A stretch of 64,000 nt of DNA, from contig CANQPM010000004.1 in NCBI GenBank assembly GCA_947625775.1, positions 172,527-236,526 on the forward strand, read 5' to 3'. The notes below the pieces were generated by a model. It was given only the letters and a program-made list of their open reading frames with translations, was not told the origin of the DNA and did not search any database. This stretch comes from an uncultured Lachnospiraceae bacterium (GTDB taxonomy: Bacteria; Bacillota; Clostridia; Lachnospirales; Lachnospiraceae). Both the position numbers and the translations under genes were made by a program. This document shows positions 1 through 9,077 of this stretch, one piece after another; within the stretch, counting starts at the first letter, position 1, and each line of letters starts with the position of its first letter.

Positions 1-1067
1 CATATAATTGGCAGCTGTATATAATCATATCAGCTTGCCTGCTGTTAAGTACATATTTCTTGGTTAAATTAATTATAAAGTATGCAAGAATTTACAAATC
101 ATTAAAAAACATTTCCGAAAAATGCGAAATGGCAGACACGGACTTAAATGCGCTCTGCCAAAGGATAAAAGCTCCTAAGAATGTAAAGGTGTATTCATGT
201 GACAGATTGGGGACACCTCTCACGATAGGCATTATGCGGGGAAGGATTATTCTGCCCAATACTAATTGGGAGAATGGCAGGCTGGAAGATGCGCTTCATC
301 ATGAGCTTGTCCATGTAAAGTCTAAGGACAACCTTATGAAGTTAATATTGCTTATAGCAGTAATTGTAAACTTATATAATCCGTTTGTATATTATTTGTG
401 GCATAAATGGAATCTGATAGCGGAAATGTATTGCGACGATAAAGTAATAGAGCATAAAAGCGGGCAGGAAATTAAAAATTATGCAAAGCTTATTATAGAT
501 TTTGCAGAAGGCAATCAAAATGTTAAGCTGCCAGTCACGGGGCTTAGTATAGATGAAAAACAACTGAAAGAGAGGATAATGAACATGAAAAGAACACGAA
601 AAAATTATGGGGTAATAAGCAAGGTCATAGGAACGGCAATAATTATTTTTGCAGTATTGGCATCATCATCGCTGTCGGTGCTTGCATATACGCCGAGGAG
701 CATTGTATGCCTTGATGAAGATTATGAAGGCGGAGAGATAGAAACGCTGTTTCTGATAGAAAAGGATGTTTATTCGTCTGAATTAGATGTGCATTTAAAG
801 AAATATGAAAAATATATTAATGAAGATATTGCTTTTTTTGTAGATAAGTATGGAAACGTATATTATGATGTACACACAACAACTGATTATCAGAGTTATG
901 CAGCATGTAACCACACATATGTAGATGGAACTTTTGCAATACACACAAAAAACAGCAACGGTGGCTGTACAGTAGATTATTATAATGGAAAAAGGTGCAG
1001 CAAATGCGGAAATGTAATTTATGGAAGTCATATAGCGGCGTATTCCTATGACGTTTGCCCGCATTAA
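1..1067 (+). CDS. BlaR1-like M56 family peptidase, 5' end outside window
   Basis: The frame is open to the left edge (codons from base 3), so the N-terminus is missing. A membrane segment lies at the edge (about bases 12-62). It is followed by the zinc motif HELVH in the context ALHHELVHVKSKD, a hydrophobic segment, and the downstream acidic motif EMYCDDKVIE expected for the third zinc ligand. A further hydrophobic helix (about 630-690) leads to a C-terminal part of about 125 residues with four Cys, two of them as CSKC. This matches the M56 family (BlaR1/MecR1), membrane proteases that sense a signal and cleave a BlaI-type repressor. No BlaI gene is visible; it would lie upstream. The ligand of the C-terminal domain is unknown. 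Confidence 0.8.
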   Translation, partial: YNWQLYIIISACLLLSTYFLVKLIIKYARIYKSLKNISEKCEMADTDLNALCQRIKAPKNVKVYSCDRLGTPLTIGIMRGRIILPNTNWENGRLEDALHHELVHVKSKDNLMKLILLIAVIVNLYNPFVYYLWHKWNLIAEMYCDDKVIEHKSGQEIKNYAKLIIDFAEGNQNVKLPVTGLSIDEKQLKERIMNMKRTRKNYGVISKVIGTAIIIFAVLASSSLSVLAYTPRSIVCLDEDYEGGEIETLFLIEKDVYSSELDVHLKKYEKYINEDIAFFVDKYGNVYYDVHTTTDYQSYAACNHTYVDGTFAIHTKNSNGGCTVDYYNGKRCSKCGNVIYGSHIAAYSYDVCPH

Positions 1068-1098
1068 GATAATGGGCGCTTAGTGGGGGGAAAAGGCT

Positions 1099-1473
1099 AT
1101 GTCGGAAGAACAAATCAAGAGCTTTATCAAATCATATAAATCTCTAAAGGCTAAAAAAGAGATACTTGATAAAATAGCGGAAACTGCGTCCGCGAAAGAC
1201 GACATTGACATAGAAGATTACAATAAAACAAAAATTAAAATACAGATTATAGAGTCTGCCTTAGAAATATTGGATAAATCCGAAAAAGAAATTGTTTTAC
1301 TGCATTTAATAGAAAATAATAAATGGAATGAAATAATTTTAAGATACGAGGCTCAGAAAGGCATGGAAGGCAGCTATTCCGATAGAACATTTAAACGTAT
1401 ACAGCAAAGTGCATTACAGAAAATAGAAGACTTCATTGTTCGAAATCAGTTTGAAAAATACATAGATATATAA
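1099..1473 (+). CDS. Small sigma-70 region 4-like / ArpU-like regulator
   Basis: A 124-aa acidic and basic helical protein starting 31 bases after the M56 peptidase stop, with a purine-rich ribosome binding site (GGGGGGAAAAGG). The middle and C-terminal parts (IIESALEILDKSEKEIVLLHLIEN, then SDRTFKRIQQSALQKIEDF) have the spacing of a sigma-70 region 4-type helix-turn-helix as found in phage ArpU/DUF1492-like late regulators. No region 2 is present, so it is probably a regulator and not a full sigma factor. Assignment is by pattern only. Confidence 0.5.
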   Translation: MSEEQIKSFIKSYKSLKAKKEILDKIAETASAKDDIDIEDYNKTKIKIQIIESALEILDKSEKEIVLLHLIENNKWNEIILRYEAQKGMEGSYSDRTFKRIQQSALQKIEDFIVRNQFEKYIDI

Positions 1474-1534
1474 TGCGTTTGATTGTCACGTTTTTGTTAT
1501 TACCGCATTTTCGCTAGAAAAATCAAGGCCTTTT

Positions 1535-1855
1535 GTATTCATTTTTACATTTCAATTGTACATATGTAATTTTTTGATTTTTCATTGGAAAGAGTAGAGC
1601 CTTAATTTTATGCTACATATAGGCTTGCAAATGTCAAGACGGGGCAGATTTTGAACTGTGTGCAGATCTTGAAGTTAAGAAACGTTGCTGTGAGCGGGAG
1701 GAATTTGAGGACTATGCTGAGAGGCTTGCCCAATCGGAGGCTAGGCTTGCGGATGTACTGGCGCAAGAGGGGTGCTGCATTGTTAGAGAAAGCTGCTGTA
1801 ATAGACCAAGCAAAAAAATACCGCGAATAGGCACCCACGGTTATAAAGAAGATTA
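1535..1855 (+). pseudogene. Decayed Rpn-family nuclease/transposase copy
   Basis: This stretch lines up with the intact genes at 3042-3989 and 9078-9983 but has large internal deletions. A piece of the upstream leader (atttttacatttc) is followed directly by the codons for DFSLEG..EPEF, then by the region coding for ADLEVKKRCCEREEFEDYAERLAQSEARLAD and the final HGYKED. Stops and frameshifts interrupt it. It is a third, dead copy of the same element, 1.2 kb upstream of the first intact one. Confidence 0.8.
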
Positions 1856-1874
1856 AAATCTTTGCTGATATTGA

Positions 1875-1916
1875 CACATTTTTGTCACTTGAAAAAAGTA
1901 ACTAAAGTGATAATAT
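1875..1916 (+). promoter_or_regulatory. Candidate promoter of the 1964 lipoprotein gene
   Basis: TTGAAA at 1889-1894, a 16-base spacer and TAATAT at 1911-1916. The box acatttttgtcactt just before it recurs at 4090-4106 ahead of the second lipoprotein gene, so the two may share regulation. Confidence 0.45.
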
Positions 1917-1963
1917 AATTATAGCATCGGTGCGAAATATAAATAATGGGGGCTTGGTAAATT

Positions 1964-2764
1964 ATGAATGTAAAAATTCTTAAAATAGCCGTGTTTATAA
2001 CTGCAACAATGTTAAGTGTCAGTGGGTGCGCATCTGCACCCGCTGGCACTCGGCAGCTTGAGCTGGTTTCGGTGGACATGGATTCATCAGAACATGATTA
2101 TAATTTTGGGATTTCCGCTTCGTTTGAAAATTCTGACTCATTTGAAACCGAGGACATTGTAGTTTCCGAAAATGCCAATAAAGACATTCTGAATACCATA
2201 CCAGTTGAGCACGGAGAAAGCGACGTTTTCCTTGATATGCTTGACGAGGATAATGGTTATCTCCTCTACTGCGGCGGTCCGGCGGCAGGATTGATGGAGA
2301 AGTATATCTATTTCACAAATGACAGGTGGGAAACATATGACAAAATTGACATCAGCAGCAAAATAGACGGATATCCAACAAGCTTTGCAGCATTATCCTC
2401 AGAGCGCCTTTACATTGGAACACAGCTAAGGGGCGATGGCTATCTGTTTGAAACTACTGACAGCGGCGAGAACTGGGAAAGTGTATCTGTGGACAATGAC
2501 ATAGAACACTGCCGTTATGGGTATGTGCCTGCGTTTGATGCTTCGGCGGATGCTTTATATGCCCTTTTAGATTTGGAGCGTGATGGGAAAGAAGGCGCAT
2601 ATTGCTTATACAAATTGGATGACAGGCAGGATAAATGGGACAAAGCAGGAACATATGATGCAGGCTCCGATTTGCCGATAAAATCTTTTTATATGTATGA
2701 TGGCGGGTTATATATTGATTTAAATGATGGGTTATATAAAATAAATATGGAATTTTTGAAATAG
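1964..2764 (+). CDS. Lipoprotein with exo-alpha-sialidase/BNR-like repeats, probably frameshifted at 3' end
   Basis: A 266-aa product beginning with a lipoprotein signal (MNVKILKIAVFITATMLSVSGC, lipobox SGC at residues 20-22), so it is likely anchored outside the membrane. The body has beta-propeller style strands, including YLFETTDSGENWESV, which resembles the Asp-box (S-x-D-x-G-x-x-W) of BNR repeats. The stop at 2762-2764 follows a T5 run (2753-2757). In the +1 frame the coding continues smoothly to a stop at 2845-2847 with residues EIEESEMVWGFTVIFDETDG and WKLYDWGQ, so a one-base slip has probably removed about 28 residues. Function unknown. Confidence 0.65.
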   Translation: MNVKILKIAVFITATMLSVSGCASAPAGTRQLELVSVDMDSSEHDYNFGISASFENSDSFETEDIVVSENANKDILNTIPVEHGESDVFLDMLDEDNGYLLYCGGPAAGLMEKYIYFTNDRWETYDKIDISSKIDGYPTSFAALSSERLYIGTQLRGDGYLFETTDSGENWESVSVDNDIEHCRYGYVPAFDASADALYALLDLERDGKEGAYCLYKLDDRQDKWDKAGTYDAGSDLPIKSFYMYDGGLYIDLNDGLYKINMEFLK

Positions 2765-2844
2765 AAGAAAGCGAAATGGTATGGGGATTTACGGTTATCT
2801 TTGATGAAACAGACGGTACTTGGAAACTATATGATTGGGGGCAG

Positions 2845-2876
2845 TAAGTCCTGGGAAAACCAAGGGCTTTTTTGAA
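2845..2876 (+). terminator. Probable rho-independent terminator
   Basis: An imperfect stem (agtcctgg with ccaagggct, one bulge and one G-T pair) followed by TTTTTT, placed right after the original stop codon at 2847 of the lipoprotein gene. Confidence 0.45.
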
Positions 2877-2877
2877 T

Positions 2878-3041
2878 TAATTTTTACATTTCACACGAAT
2901 TTTTACATTTCGATTGGACAGATGCAATTAAATATGATATAGTGCATATGTTGCGCGACACTTTCTTAATTAAGAAGGTGCATTTTAGGTTTTTGCAATG
3001 CACTTTCTGTCTAAAATAAACTCGAAAGGATATCATATTTA
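2878..3041 (+). promoter_or_regulatory. Structured leader of Rpn copy 1
   Basis: Two direct copies of aatttttacatttc (about 2879-2912) open the conserved element. A 14-bp inverted repeat, attaaatatgatat (2927-2940) and its exact complement (3030-3043), brackets the leader; the right arm covers the first two bases of the ATG at 3042. Inside lie the palindrome ttcttaattaagaa and a hairpin of AAGGTGCATT with AATGCACTTT. The whole leader recurs before 9078. If the RNA folds this way the start codon is paired. See findings. Confidence 0.6.
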
Positions 3042-3989
3042 ATGGCAAAAGAAAATTTACCTTCAAAAGAAAGCACCTCTGTCACCTATGAAACAGCAAC
3101 AGGCGAAATTCCTTTCAATATGACAAACGATTATATGTTCCGTGCCGTATTGCAGAAGAACAACCGCGTTTTGCGTGGGCTTATCAAAGCGCTGCTGCAT
3201 TTGTCAGAGGATGACATTAAGGAGGTCAGGATTACCAACCCAATTATTCTGGGAGAGTCGATTGACTCAAAGCAGATGTGGCTTGATGTAAATGTCATTC
3301 TCAATAATTTCATAATAATTAATCTTGAAATGCAGGTTGCAAATCTGTTCAACTGGCGAAATCGTTCTGTGTCATATATATGCCGTTCCTATGACAACCT
3401 GAACAGGGGCGGAAAGTATAAAGACGCCAAGCCTGTCATACATATCGGCTTTCTTGATTTTTCACTGGAAGGAGCAGAGCCTGAATTTTATGCCACATAT
3501 AAGCTCGCAAATGTCAAAACAGGGCAGATTTATAGTGACAACGTTACTCTCTGTGTGGTAGACTTAAATAAAACAGAGCTTGCCACAGATGAGGACAAAA
3601 AATACGGCATTGACAAGTGGGCGAAGCTTTTCAAAGCAAAGACATGGGAGGCGGTAAAAATGTTAGCGGAGGAAGATGTTTATATCAACGAGGCATCTAA
3701 GACAATCTATGAATTGTGTGCGGATTTTGAAGTTAAAAAACGCTGCTGGGAGCGTGAAGAGTTTGAGGACTATGCCGAGAGACTTGCCGAGTCAGAAGCT
3801 AAGCTTGCCGAGTCAGAGGATAGGCTTGCTGAGTCGGAGGCTAAGCTTGCCGAGTCAGAGGATAGGCTTGCCGATGCACTGACTCAAAAAGATGCAGCAT
3901 TGTCAGAGAAGGATGCAGCGCTTGAACGGCTTAAACAAGCAGAAAAATACCGTGAATGGGCAATAGCACACGGTTATAAGGAAGATTAA
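3042..3989 (+). CDS. Rpn family recombination-promoting nuclease / PD-(D/E)XK transposase-like protein, copy 1
   Basis: A 315-aa protein. The N-terminal part (NDYMFRAVLQ, ITNPIILGESIDSKQMWLDV, IIINLEMQV) carries the D...ExQ active-site pattern of the Rpn/PDDEXK_2 families, whose characterised E. coli members are DNA endonucleases that promote recombination. A helical segment around residues 210-250 leads to a coiled coil of tandem heptads (RLAESEA, KLAESED and variants; four units then RLADALT), and the protein ends in the family tail HGYKED. It is nearly identical to the 9078 gene up to the heptads. Copies flank an ABC exporter operon. Whether the protein moves DNA or acts otherwise cannot be told from the sequence. 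Confidence 0.85.
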   Translation: MAKENLPSKESTSVTYETATGEIPFNMTNDYMFRAVLQKNNRVLRGLIKALLHLSEDDIKEVRITNPIILGESIDSKQMWLDVNVILNNFIIINLEMQVANLFNWRNRSVSYICRSYDNLNRGGKYKDAKPVIHIGFLDFSLEGAEPEFYATYKLANVKTGQIYSDNVTLCVVDLNKTELATDEDKKYGIDKWAKLFKAKTWEAVKMLAEEDVYINEASKTIYELCADFEVKKRCWEREEFEDYAERLAESEAKLAESEDRLAESEAKLAESEDRLADALTQKDAALSEKDAALERLKQAEKYREWAIAHGYKED

Positions 3990-4030
3990 ATAAATGAGGC
4001 ATCGGCGGAAAGCCGTTGCCTTATTTATTT
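3988..4030 (+). terminator. Terminator after Rpn copy 1
   Basis: A long hairpin: AAATAAAT..GGCA..CGGC pairs with GCCG..TGCC..TTATTTATTT around the loop GGAAA, ending in a T-rich tail. It starts inside the last codons of the gene. Confidence 0.85.
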
Positions 4031-4105
4031 TGCTAAACTTAACAGAATAAAAGTCCTTTCGCCTATTTCTAATTGTATTTCTATAAATTTTTACATTTTT
4101 GTCAC

Positions 4106-4134
4106 TTTACATGCTGACATTATAAAAATATAAT
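4106..4134 (+). promoter_or_regulatory. Promoter of the lipoprotein/ABC exporter operon
   Basis: TTTACA (4106-4111), 17-base spacer, TATAAT (4129-4134): a near-consensus sigma-A promoter about 65 bases before the ATG at 4200. No later strong promoter is evident before the ABC genes, so 4200-8897 is likely one transcript. Confidence 0.7.
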
Positions 4135-4199
4135 AAATATAGCGTTGGCAATAAAAAGCGGCATATTAATATGGAAGTTAAGAAGAGGGGATTTCTCAA

Positions 4200-5750
4200 A
4201 TGAAGAATAAACAGTCTTTACTTGTTACGATCTGCTTAATTATGCTTGCTGCTGCCGGCTGCGGCAGCAGCAAATATATAGATGACGGGCTTTTTGAATC
4301 AGAAGCGGAAATAAAATCGGAGCCGGAAACTGCTGCAGCAGATGCAGATGCTCCTAAGTTTCCCGATTACAAATATGATCAGGAAAATGCACAGCGTATG
4401 GACACGGAATCAATGGCAGTATCAGAGCAGGGATTTTATTATATCATAGATAACATATTGTTTTTTTATGACATAGACAGCGGACTTAATACACCGCTGT
4501 GTTCTCGCGTTGACTGTGAGCATGATGATAAGAACTGCGATGCGTATGCGGCATCATCTGATCCTGTGGTCGATCAGGTTACGGGGAAAGCGGACTTGTC
4601 ATGCAACTGCTATCAGGGAAAGCTTTTCTTTTATGACGGCAGCCTGTATATGATAGAGCGGACTAAGGAGAGTGATTTCCTGCTGTGCAGGTATGACAGT
4701 CGTTTTGATAACAGAGAAAGTCTGTGTATGCTTGCATCATTTTCGGATGAAAAGGAGCAGACTGTTGTTTCGGACGCACATGCGGGGATCATATCGGACG
4801 GATATTTGTATTATTTTACATCTGTGTTTGATCCTGAGTATGCAAAAAAGGATTACATGCTGACATTTCAGTGCAAAAGAGTAAGGCTTGAAAAGAATGC
4901 GCAGCCGGAAACGCTTGGAGAGTTTGAATATGCATCAGATTACGCAATGAAAGCGGGCGATTCAAATGGTCTGAATATATTTATTGAAGGCAGCGATGTT
5001 TACTACATAGCCGGAGGGACGGCGCGCATGTATACGGCTAGTAATAATGTGCAGTACAGAGCAGCAAGGTATGATATTATATCAGGGACATTCAGCGAGC
5101 TTTGGTCATATACGGGAAGTGAAGGGAATGAAGTATTTGGCAAGGGAACGGGAGAAGCCGTTTCGGTATCGACAGGGAATAATATGCGCATGGACGACAC
5201 GGGAAATATTTATATCCTGACCCGTTCAAAAGAAAACAAATGGAATGATGCCAACAGCATTGTTAAATTTAATCTCAGCGGGCAAAATGGCGAGATTATA
5301 TACACGACTGATAGAGACGGAATAATAAATATGAGGTATAACGACGGCGTTTTATATTTTTTTGAAATAAATGACGAAATAGATGAAGATCCGCCTGTTT
5401 TGAGCGCTATTAAAACGGACGGAACATATATCGCGGGACAGGATATGCAGTATACGCAGGAGATTTTGGAAAGAGAAAAGAACGTCAGGAAAAAAGCAGG
5501 CGCAAATGGTACGAGCCTACCGCCTGCGAAGAATATATTATTTTATGGGATTGATGAAAGATATATTCTCTTAGGAAGCAAATCGGTTGGATTTGAGGGA
5601 TTGTCGGTTGAAAATCTCGGCGAGCACGAATCAATAGAAAGAGCGGACGGAGCCTTAGTGACAGCGGGCGTGGGCGTGCTGAACAGGTCTGTATTTTTGT
5701 CGGGCAGTCATTGTGAGATTAAACAAGTGTATCAATACAAAAAGCAGTAA
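4200..5750 (+). CDS. Large lipoprotein, beta-propeller-like, ABC exporter associated
   Basis: A 516-aa product with signal MKNKQSLLVTICLIMLAAAGC (lipobox AGC), hence extracytoplasmic and lipid-anchored. The body holds repeated short strands with aromatic and Gly-Asp turns (for example QGFYYIIDNILFFYDIDSG, GDSNGLNIFIEGSDVYYIAG, RYNDGVLYFFEIND), the look of a DUF5050-like or WD-type propeller, and a CSRVDCEHDDKNCD Cys cluster near residues 100-115. It ends 12 bases before the permease gene, so co-expression is likely. It may serve as a sensor or accessory subunit of the exporter; the true role is unknown. Confidence 0.7.
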   Translation: MKNKQSLLVTICLIMLAAAGCGSSKYIDDGLFESEAEIKSEPETAAADADAPKFPDYKYDQENAQRMDTESMAVSEQGFYYIIDNILFFYDIDSGLNTPLCSRVDCEHDDKNCDAYAASSDPVVDQVTGKADLSCNCYQGKLFFYDGSLYMIERTKESDFLLCRYDSRFDNRESLCMLASFSDEKEQTVVSDAHAGIISDGYLYYFTSVFDPEYAKKDYMLTFQCKRVRLEKNAQPETLGEFEYASDYAMKAGDSNGLNIFIEGSDVYYIAGGTARMYTASNNVQYRAARYDIISGTFSELWSYTGSEGNEVFGKGTGEAVSVSTGNNMRMDDTGNIYILTRSKENKWNDANSIVKFNLSGQNGEIIYTTDRDGIINMRYNDGVLYFFEINDEIDEDPPVLSAIKTDGTYIAGQDMQYTQEILEREKNVRKKAGANGTSLPPAKNILFYGIDERYILLGSKSVGFEGLSVENLGEHESIERADGALVTAGVGVLNRSVFLSGSHCEIKQVYQYKKQ

Positions 5751-5762
5751 AACAGGGGTGGT

Positions 5763-8003
5763 ATGAGAGAAGCAAAAAGAGTCATAAATAGAAATTTCCT
5801 TATATTATGCGCCATATTGTTTATGTTGAATGCGTTTTTGATTATAAAGGATAACCATGCTCAAAAAGAATATGCGCAGGCATACAATGAAATGCTGGAA
5901 TATGCGGCAAAGATGGAAAATGAGACAGTATCTTGCAAAGAGGCTGTCTCATTAGCATGGAAAAAATATTTTGCAAGGCATAAAATCCCATTTTATGGAA
6001 ACGTTCAGGATGATAAGGACATAATGCGTAAAGCGGCGGTAAGCGCAAGGCAAAAGCTTGATGAGCAGGCGAAATATGCCGATGGCTTTGACTCATTGAT
6101 TGAGGAAAAAATCGATGAGGCGGAAAGATTAATAAAATCAGGGTTTTACAAAAATAACAGTTTTGAGTATGTTAATCTGTGGAAAACACGATATGACCTG
6201 AATGCCCTAAAGGACATTGAAGTAAGGCTGAGCAGTGGCAGCTGGCTTGAGAAGCTGTACGAATATCCGTATGCATCAATATTTTCGCTGCTGTTGGTGC
6301 TTGTCTCAATATATGGTTTTTTCTCTGAGAGGAAAACAGGGCTGTATTTATGTATCCACGCGGCGGCGGATGGTCGTGCCAGGCTGTTTTTAAGGCGGTC
6401 TGCCATTATACTTATGGAAAACATATTAATCAACGCGGCATTTTTTGCTGAGTCGGCAGCGATACATATATCTATATACGGAGGACTAAAATACATTAAT
6501 TATGCGGCGGCGGACAGTGAAATACTTATGCTTACAGCGGGAACGCTGACAAGACTTGAATTTACCGCAGCTATGGCATTTATGTCGGCATTAGCAGGAA
6601 CATGTCTGTCAATTATGTTTTGGCTTATACTGTCACTTTTCCGCAATATAAATATTGGGATGTTTATATACATTATTATATGTGCGGGCGAATATCTGCT
6701 TTATCTGTTCATCCCTGCCAAAAGCATGTTCAGAGGGCTTAGATACATAAATATATATTACCTTTTATTTCCCAATAAAACATTTGAATATTATAACTGG
6801 GGATATTCCGGCAATATATTTTCATTAAGGGCTTCGACTGCAGGTTTTGCCATAGTTCTGGGGACAGTGCTGTTTATGATAAATATGTATATGAACAGTA
6901 AAACATATTATACAGGGAAACAGAATATTATCGAAACAGCGATAAGCGTTATAATGGAAGCATTTATGCGTCTGCTTGGCAGGATGCCTGTAAGCTGCAA
7001 AGAAATATACAAGATTCTTATATCACAGAAAGTAATGATAATTTTAATGCTGCTTATATATGCAGCAGGCAATATACAGGCAGGCATTGGTACATTTTAC
7101 GATGCTTCAAAAAGCTATTTGTCAGGATATTATGAAAAGGCTGATGGATTGCATTATTCAAAAGAACTGACAGATATTTATAATCAATACTATGAAGAAT
7201 ACAAAAAAGCTGTAGAAAATATAGATTTGCATTCTGAAACGGGAAGGGAATTTTTTTACTATAGAAAAAATCTGATCGGCAGTATCAGGAAAAATGTGGA
7301 TTATATAAAACGGATGAATGAAAAGGGAATCAACGCAGTAGTTTTAAAACCATATGAATTTGAGGGGGCATTTGGACTTGAACAGAGCAGTGCCCAAAAA
7401 GAACTGGCTTTATTAAATGTATTGGCAGTGCTGGCAATCAGCAGCGGATTTATTTCGTATGAAAAAAGTAATGGAATGTACAATCTGTCAATGTCATATT
7501 ACAAAAGAAAAAACTGGCTGAATAGAAAAATCCGTATTAATCTGTTTTTAATTGGTTTATTTGAAATCACATCATATGCAATATACTATAAAAAAATATT
7601 TGAGACTTTTGAACTGAAAAATTTATCTGCACCTTTAAAAAGCCTTCCGATGTTTGAAAATTATATCCTTAACCCATCAATAGGCGGGTTTATATTAATA
7701 AATATGTTGTACAGCTTTATATTATTATCAGCTGTATCGCTAATCATGTGCATGATTTCATTTTATATAAAATATGCTTACTGTCTGCTTACAGGTATGC
7801 TCATGGTTTTGCCGCAGCTATTGTATATGCTTGGTTTTCAAGTGTTTGATAAGCTCTCAATAGGCAGATATATCGCGTTTCTGCCATGCTTTAATGAAGG
7901 AAAGATATCCGCGTATGATTGCTATGGAGTGGGTATAAGCTTATGTGCTGTCGGGGCGGCATTTTATGTTTATATTATGGAAGATGAAGCGGTGAGGGGC
8001 TGA
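5763..8003 (+). CDS. ABC-2 type transporter permease-like membrane protein
   Basis: A 746-aa protein with two halves. Each half begins with a TM helix followed by a large outside loop (about residues 35-165 and 440-545) and continues into a cluster of TM helices (about 170-390 and 555-740). The helix-large loop-helices layout is typical of ABC-2/YhgE-like export permeases, here as an apparent internally duplicated pair in one chain. It precedes the ATPase gene by 27 bases to its likely start. The cargo is unknown; resistance to a peptide or export of a lipid or peptide are the usual roles of such pairs. Confidence 0.7.
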   Translation: MREAKRVINRNFLILCAILFMLNAFLIIKDNHAQKEYAQAYNEMLEYAAKMENETVSCKEAVSLAWKKYFARHKIPFYGNVQDDKDIMRKAAVSARQKLDEQAKYADGFDSLIEEKIDEAERLIKSGFYKNNSFEYVNLWKTRYDLNALKDIEVRLSSGSWLEKLYEYPYASIFSLLLVLVSIYGFFSERKTGLYLCIHAAADGRARLFLRRSAIILMENILINAAFFAESAAIHISIYGGLKYINYAAADSEILMLTAGTLTRLEFTAAMAFMSALAGTCLSIMFWLILSLFRNINIGMFIYIIICAGEYLLYLFIPAKSMFRGLRYINIYYLLFPNKTFEYYNWGYSGNIFSLRASTAGFAIVLGTVLFMINMYMNSKTYYTGKQNIIETAISVIMEAFMRLLGRMPVSCKEIYKILISQKVMIILMLLIYAAGNIQAGIGTFYDASKSYLSGYYEKADGLHYSKELTDIYNQYYEEYKKAVENIDLHSETGREFFYYRKNLIGSIRKNVDYIKRMNEKGINAVVLKPYEFEGAFGLEQSSAQKELALLNVLAVLAISSGFISYEKSNGMYNLSMSYYKRKNWLNRKIRINLFLIGLFEITSYAIYYKKIFETFELKNLSAPLKSLPMFENYILNPSIGGFILINMLYSFILLSAVSLIMCMISFYIKYAYCLLTGMLMVLPQLLYMLGFQVFDKLSIGRYIAFLPCFNEGKISAYDCYGVGISLCAVGAAFYVYIMEDEAVRG

Positions 8004-8030
8004 TTTTGCCGTGAAGAAATGGAGAAGGTA

Positions 8031-8897
8031 ATGGAACTTGAACTTAAAGAATTAAAAAAATCGTATGGTGATGTTCATGCTTTAAGAGGAATAAGCTATA
8101 AATTTTCCACAGGAATTTACGGCATACTCGGTGCGAACGGAGCAGGAAAATCTACGATGATCAACTTGATTACAGATAATATAATCCGTGACGACGATGG
8201 AGGCGAGGTATATTATAATGGAAAAGAAATTCTGCAGATGGGAAAAGAATTTAGAAAGAAAGTAGGATATATGCCGCAGCAGCAGGGGTTTTATGAAGAT
8301 TTTTCACCCAGGACATTTCTGAGGTATATAGCTGAAATAAAGGGGATAAGGGCTAAAGATGCGAAAATGCAGACAGAGGAACTTTTATCAGTGGTGAATT
8401 TGTCAAAAGTCGCTGATAAAAAAATAGGTGGATTTTCAGGAGGAATGAAGCAGCGTGTATTACTTGCACAGGCACTTCTTGGCAAGCCTGATATTTTGAT
8501 ACTTGACGAACCTACCGCGGGACTTGATCCAAAAGAAAGAATCGTATTAAGAAATTATATTGCGGGATTATCAAAGAATAAAATCATACTTTTGGCGACA
8601 CATGTCGTGAGCGATATTGAATGTATTGCTGACAGAGTCCTGTTCATAAAGAAGGGCAGGATTGTGGCAGAGGGAACACCGGAGGAATTGATAAATTCTA
8701 TGATTGGTAAGGTTGGCGAAATTACCTGCAGCCTTGAAAATGTAGAAAGTTTACAGGAGAAATACAGGATTGGAAATATAAGACAGCGCAAATCGGGACT
8801 TGTACTTAGAATAGCAGGAGATACCCTGCCTGCAGACGCAGTATTAGTTGATAATAACATAGACTTGGAAGATGTATATCTATATTATTTTGGGTGA
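8031..8897 (+). CDS. ABC transporter ATP-binding protein
   Basis: A full nucleotide-binding domain: Walker A GANGAGKST, Q-loop YMPQQQGFY, signature FSGGMKQR, Walker B ILILDEP, D-loop AGLD and switch His in LATHVVSD, followed by a short C-terminal extension. An upstream ATG at 8019 exists, but the ATG at 8031 has GGAG (8021-8024) at six bases, so the later start is preferred; the product is then 288 aa. It pairs with the permease at 5763-8003 and, with the lipoprotein, forms one exporter operon. The next gene is the second Rpn copy, whose element begins only about 15 bases after the stop. Confidence 0.9.
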   Translation: MELELKELKKSYGDVHALRGISYKFSTGIYGILGANGAGKSTMINLITDNIIRDDDGGEVYYNGKEILQMGKEFRKKVGYMPQQQGFYEDFSPRTFLRYIAEIKGIRAKDAKMQTEELLSVVNLSKVADKKIGGFSGGMKQRVLLAQALLGKPDILILDEPTAGLDPKERIVLRNYIAGLSKNKIILLATHVVSDIECIADRVLFIKKGRIVAEGTPEELINSMIGKVGEITCSLENVESLQEKYRIGNIRQRKSGLVLRIAGDTLPADAVLVDNNIDLEDVYLYYFG

Positions 8898-8911
8898 TAG
8901 CAAAGTTTGAT

Positions 8912-9077
8912 ATTAATTTTTACATTTCACACGAATTTTTACATTTCGATTGGACAGATGTAATTAAATATGATATAGTGCATATGTTGCGCGACTTTTT
9001 CTTAATTAAGAAGGTGCATTTTAGGTTTTTGCAATGCACTTTCTGTCTAAAATAAACTCGAAAGGATATCATATTTA
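8912..9077 (+). promoter_or_regulatory. Structured leader of Rpn copy 2
   Basis: Nearly base-for-base the same as 2878-3041: the paired aatttttacatttc boxes, the 14-bp inverted repeat reaching into the ATG at 9078, the ttcttaattaagaa palindrome and the GTGCATT/AATGCAC hairpin are all kept. Conservation of non-coding bases together with the gene supports a functional leader or the left end of a mobile unit. Confidence 0.6.
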
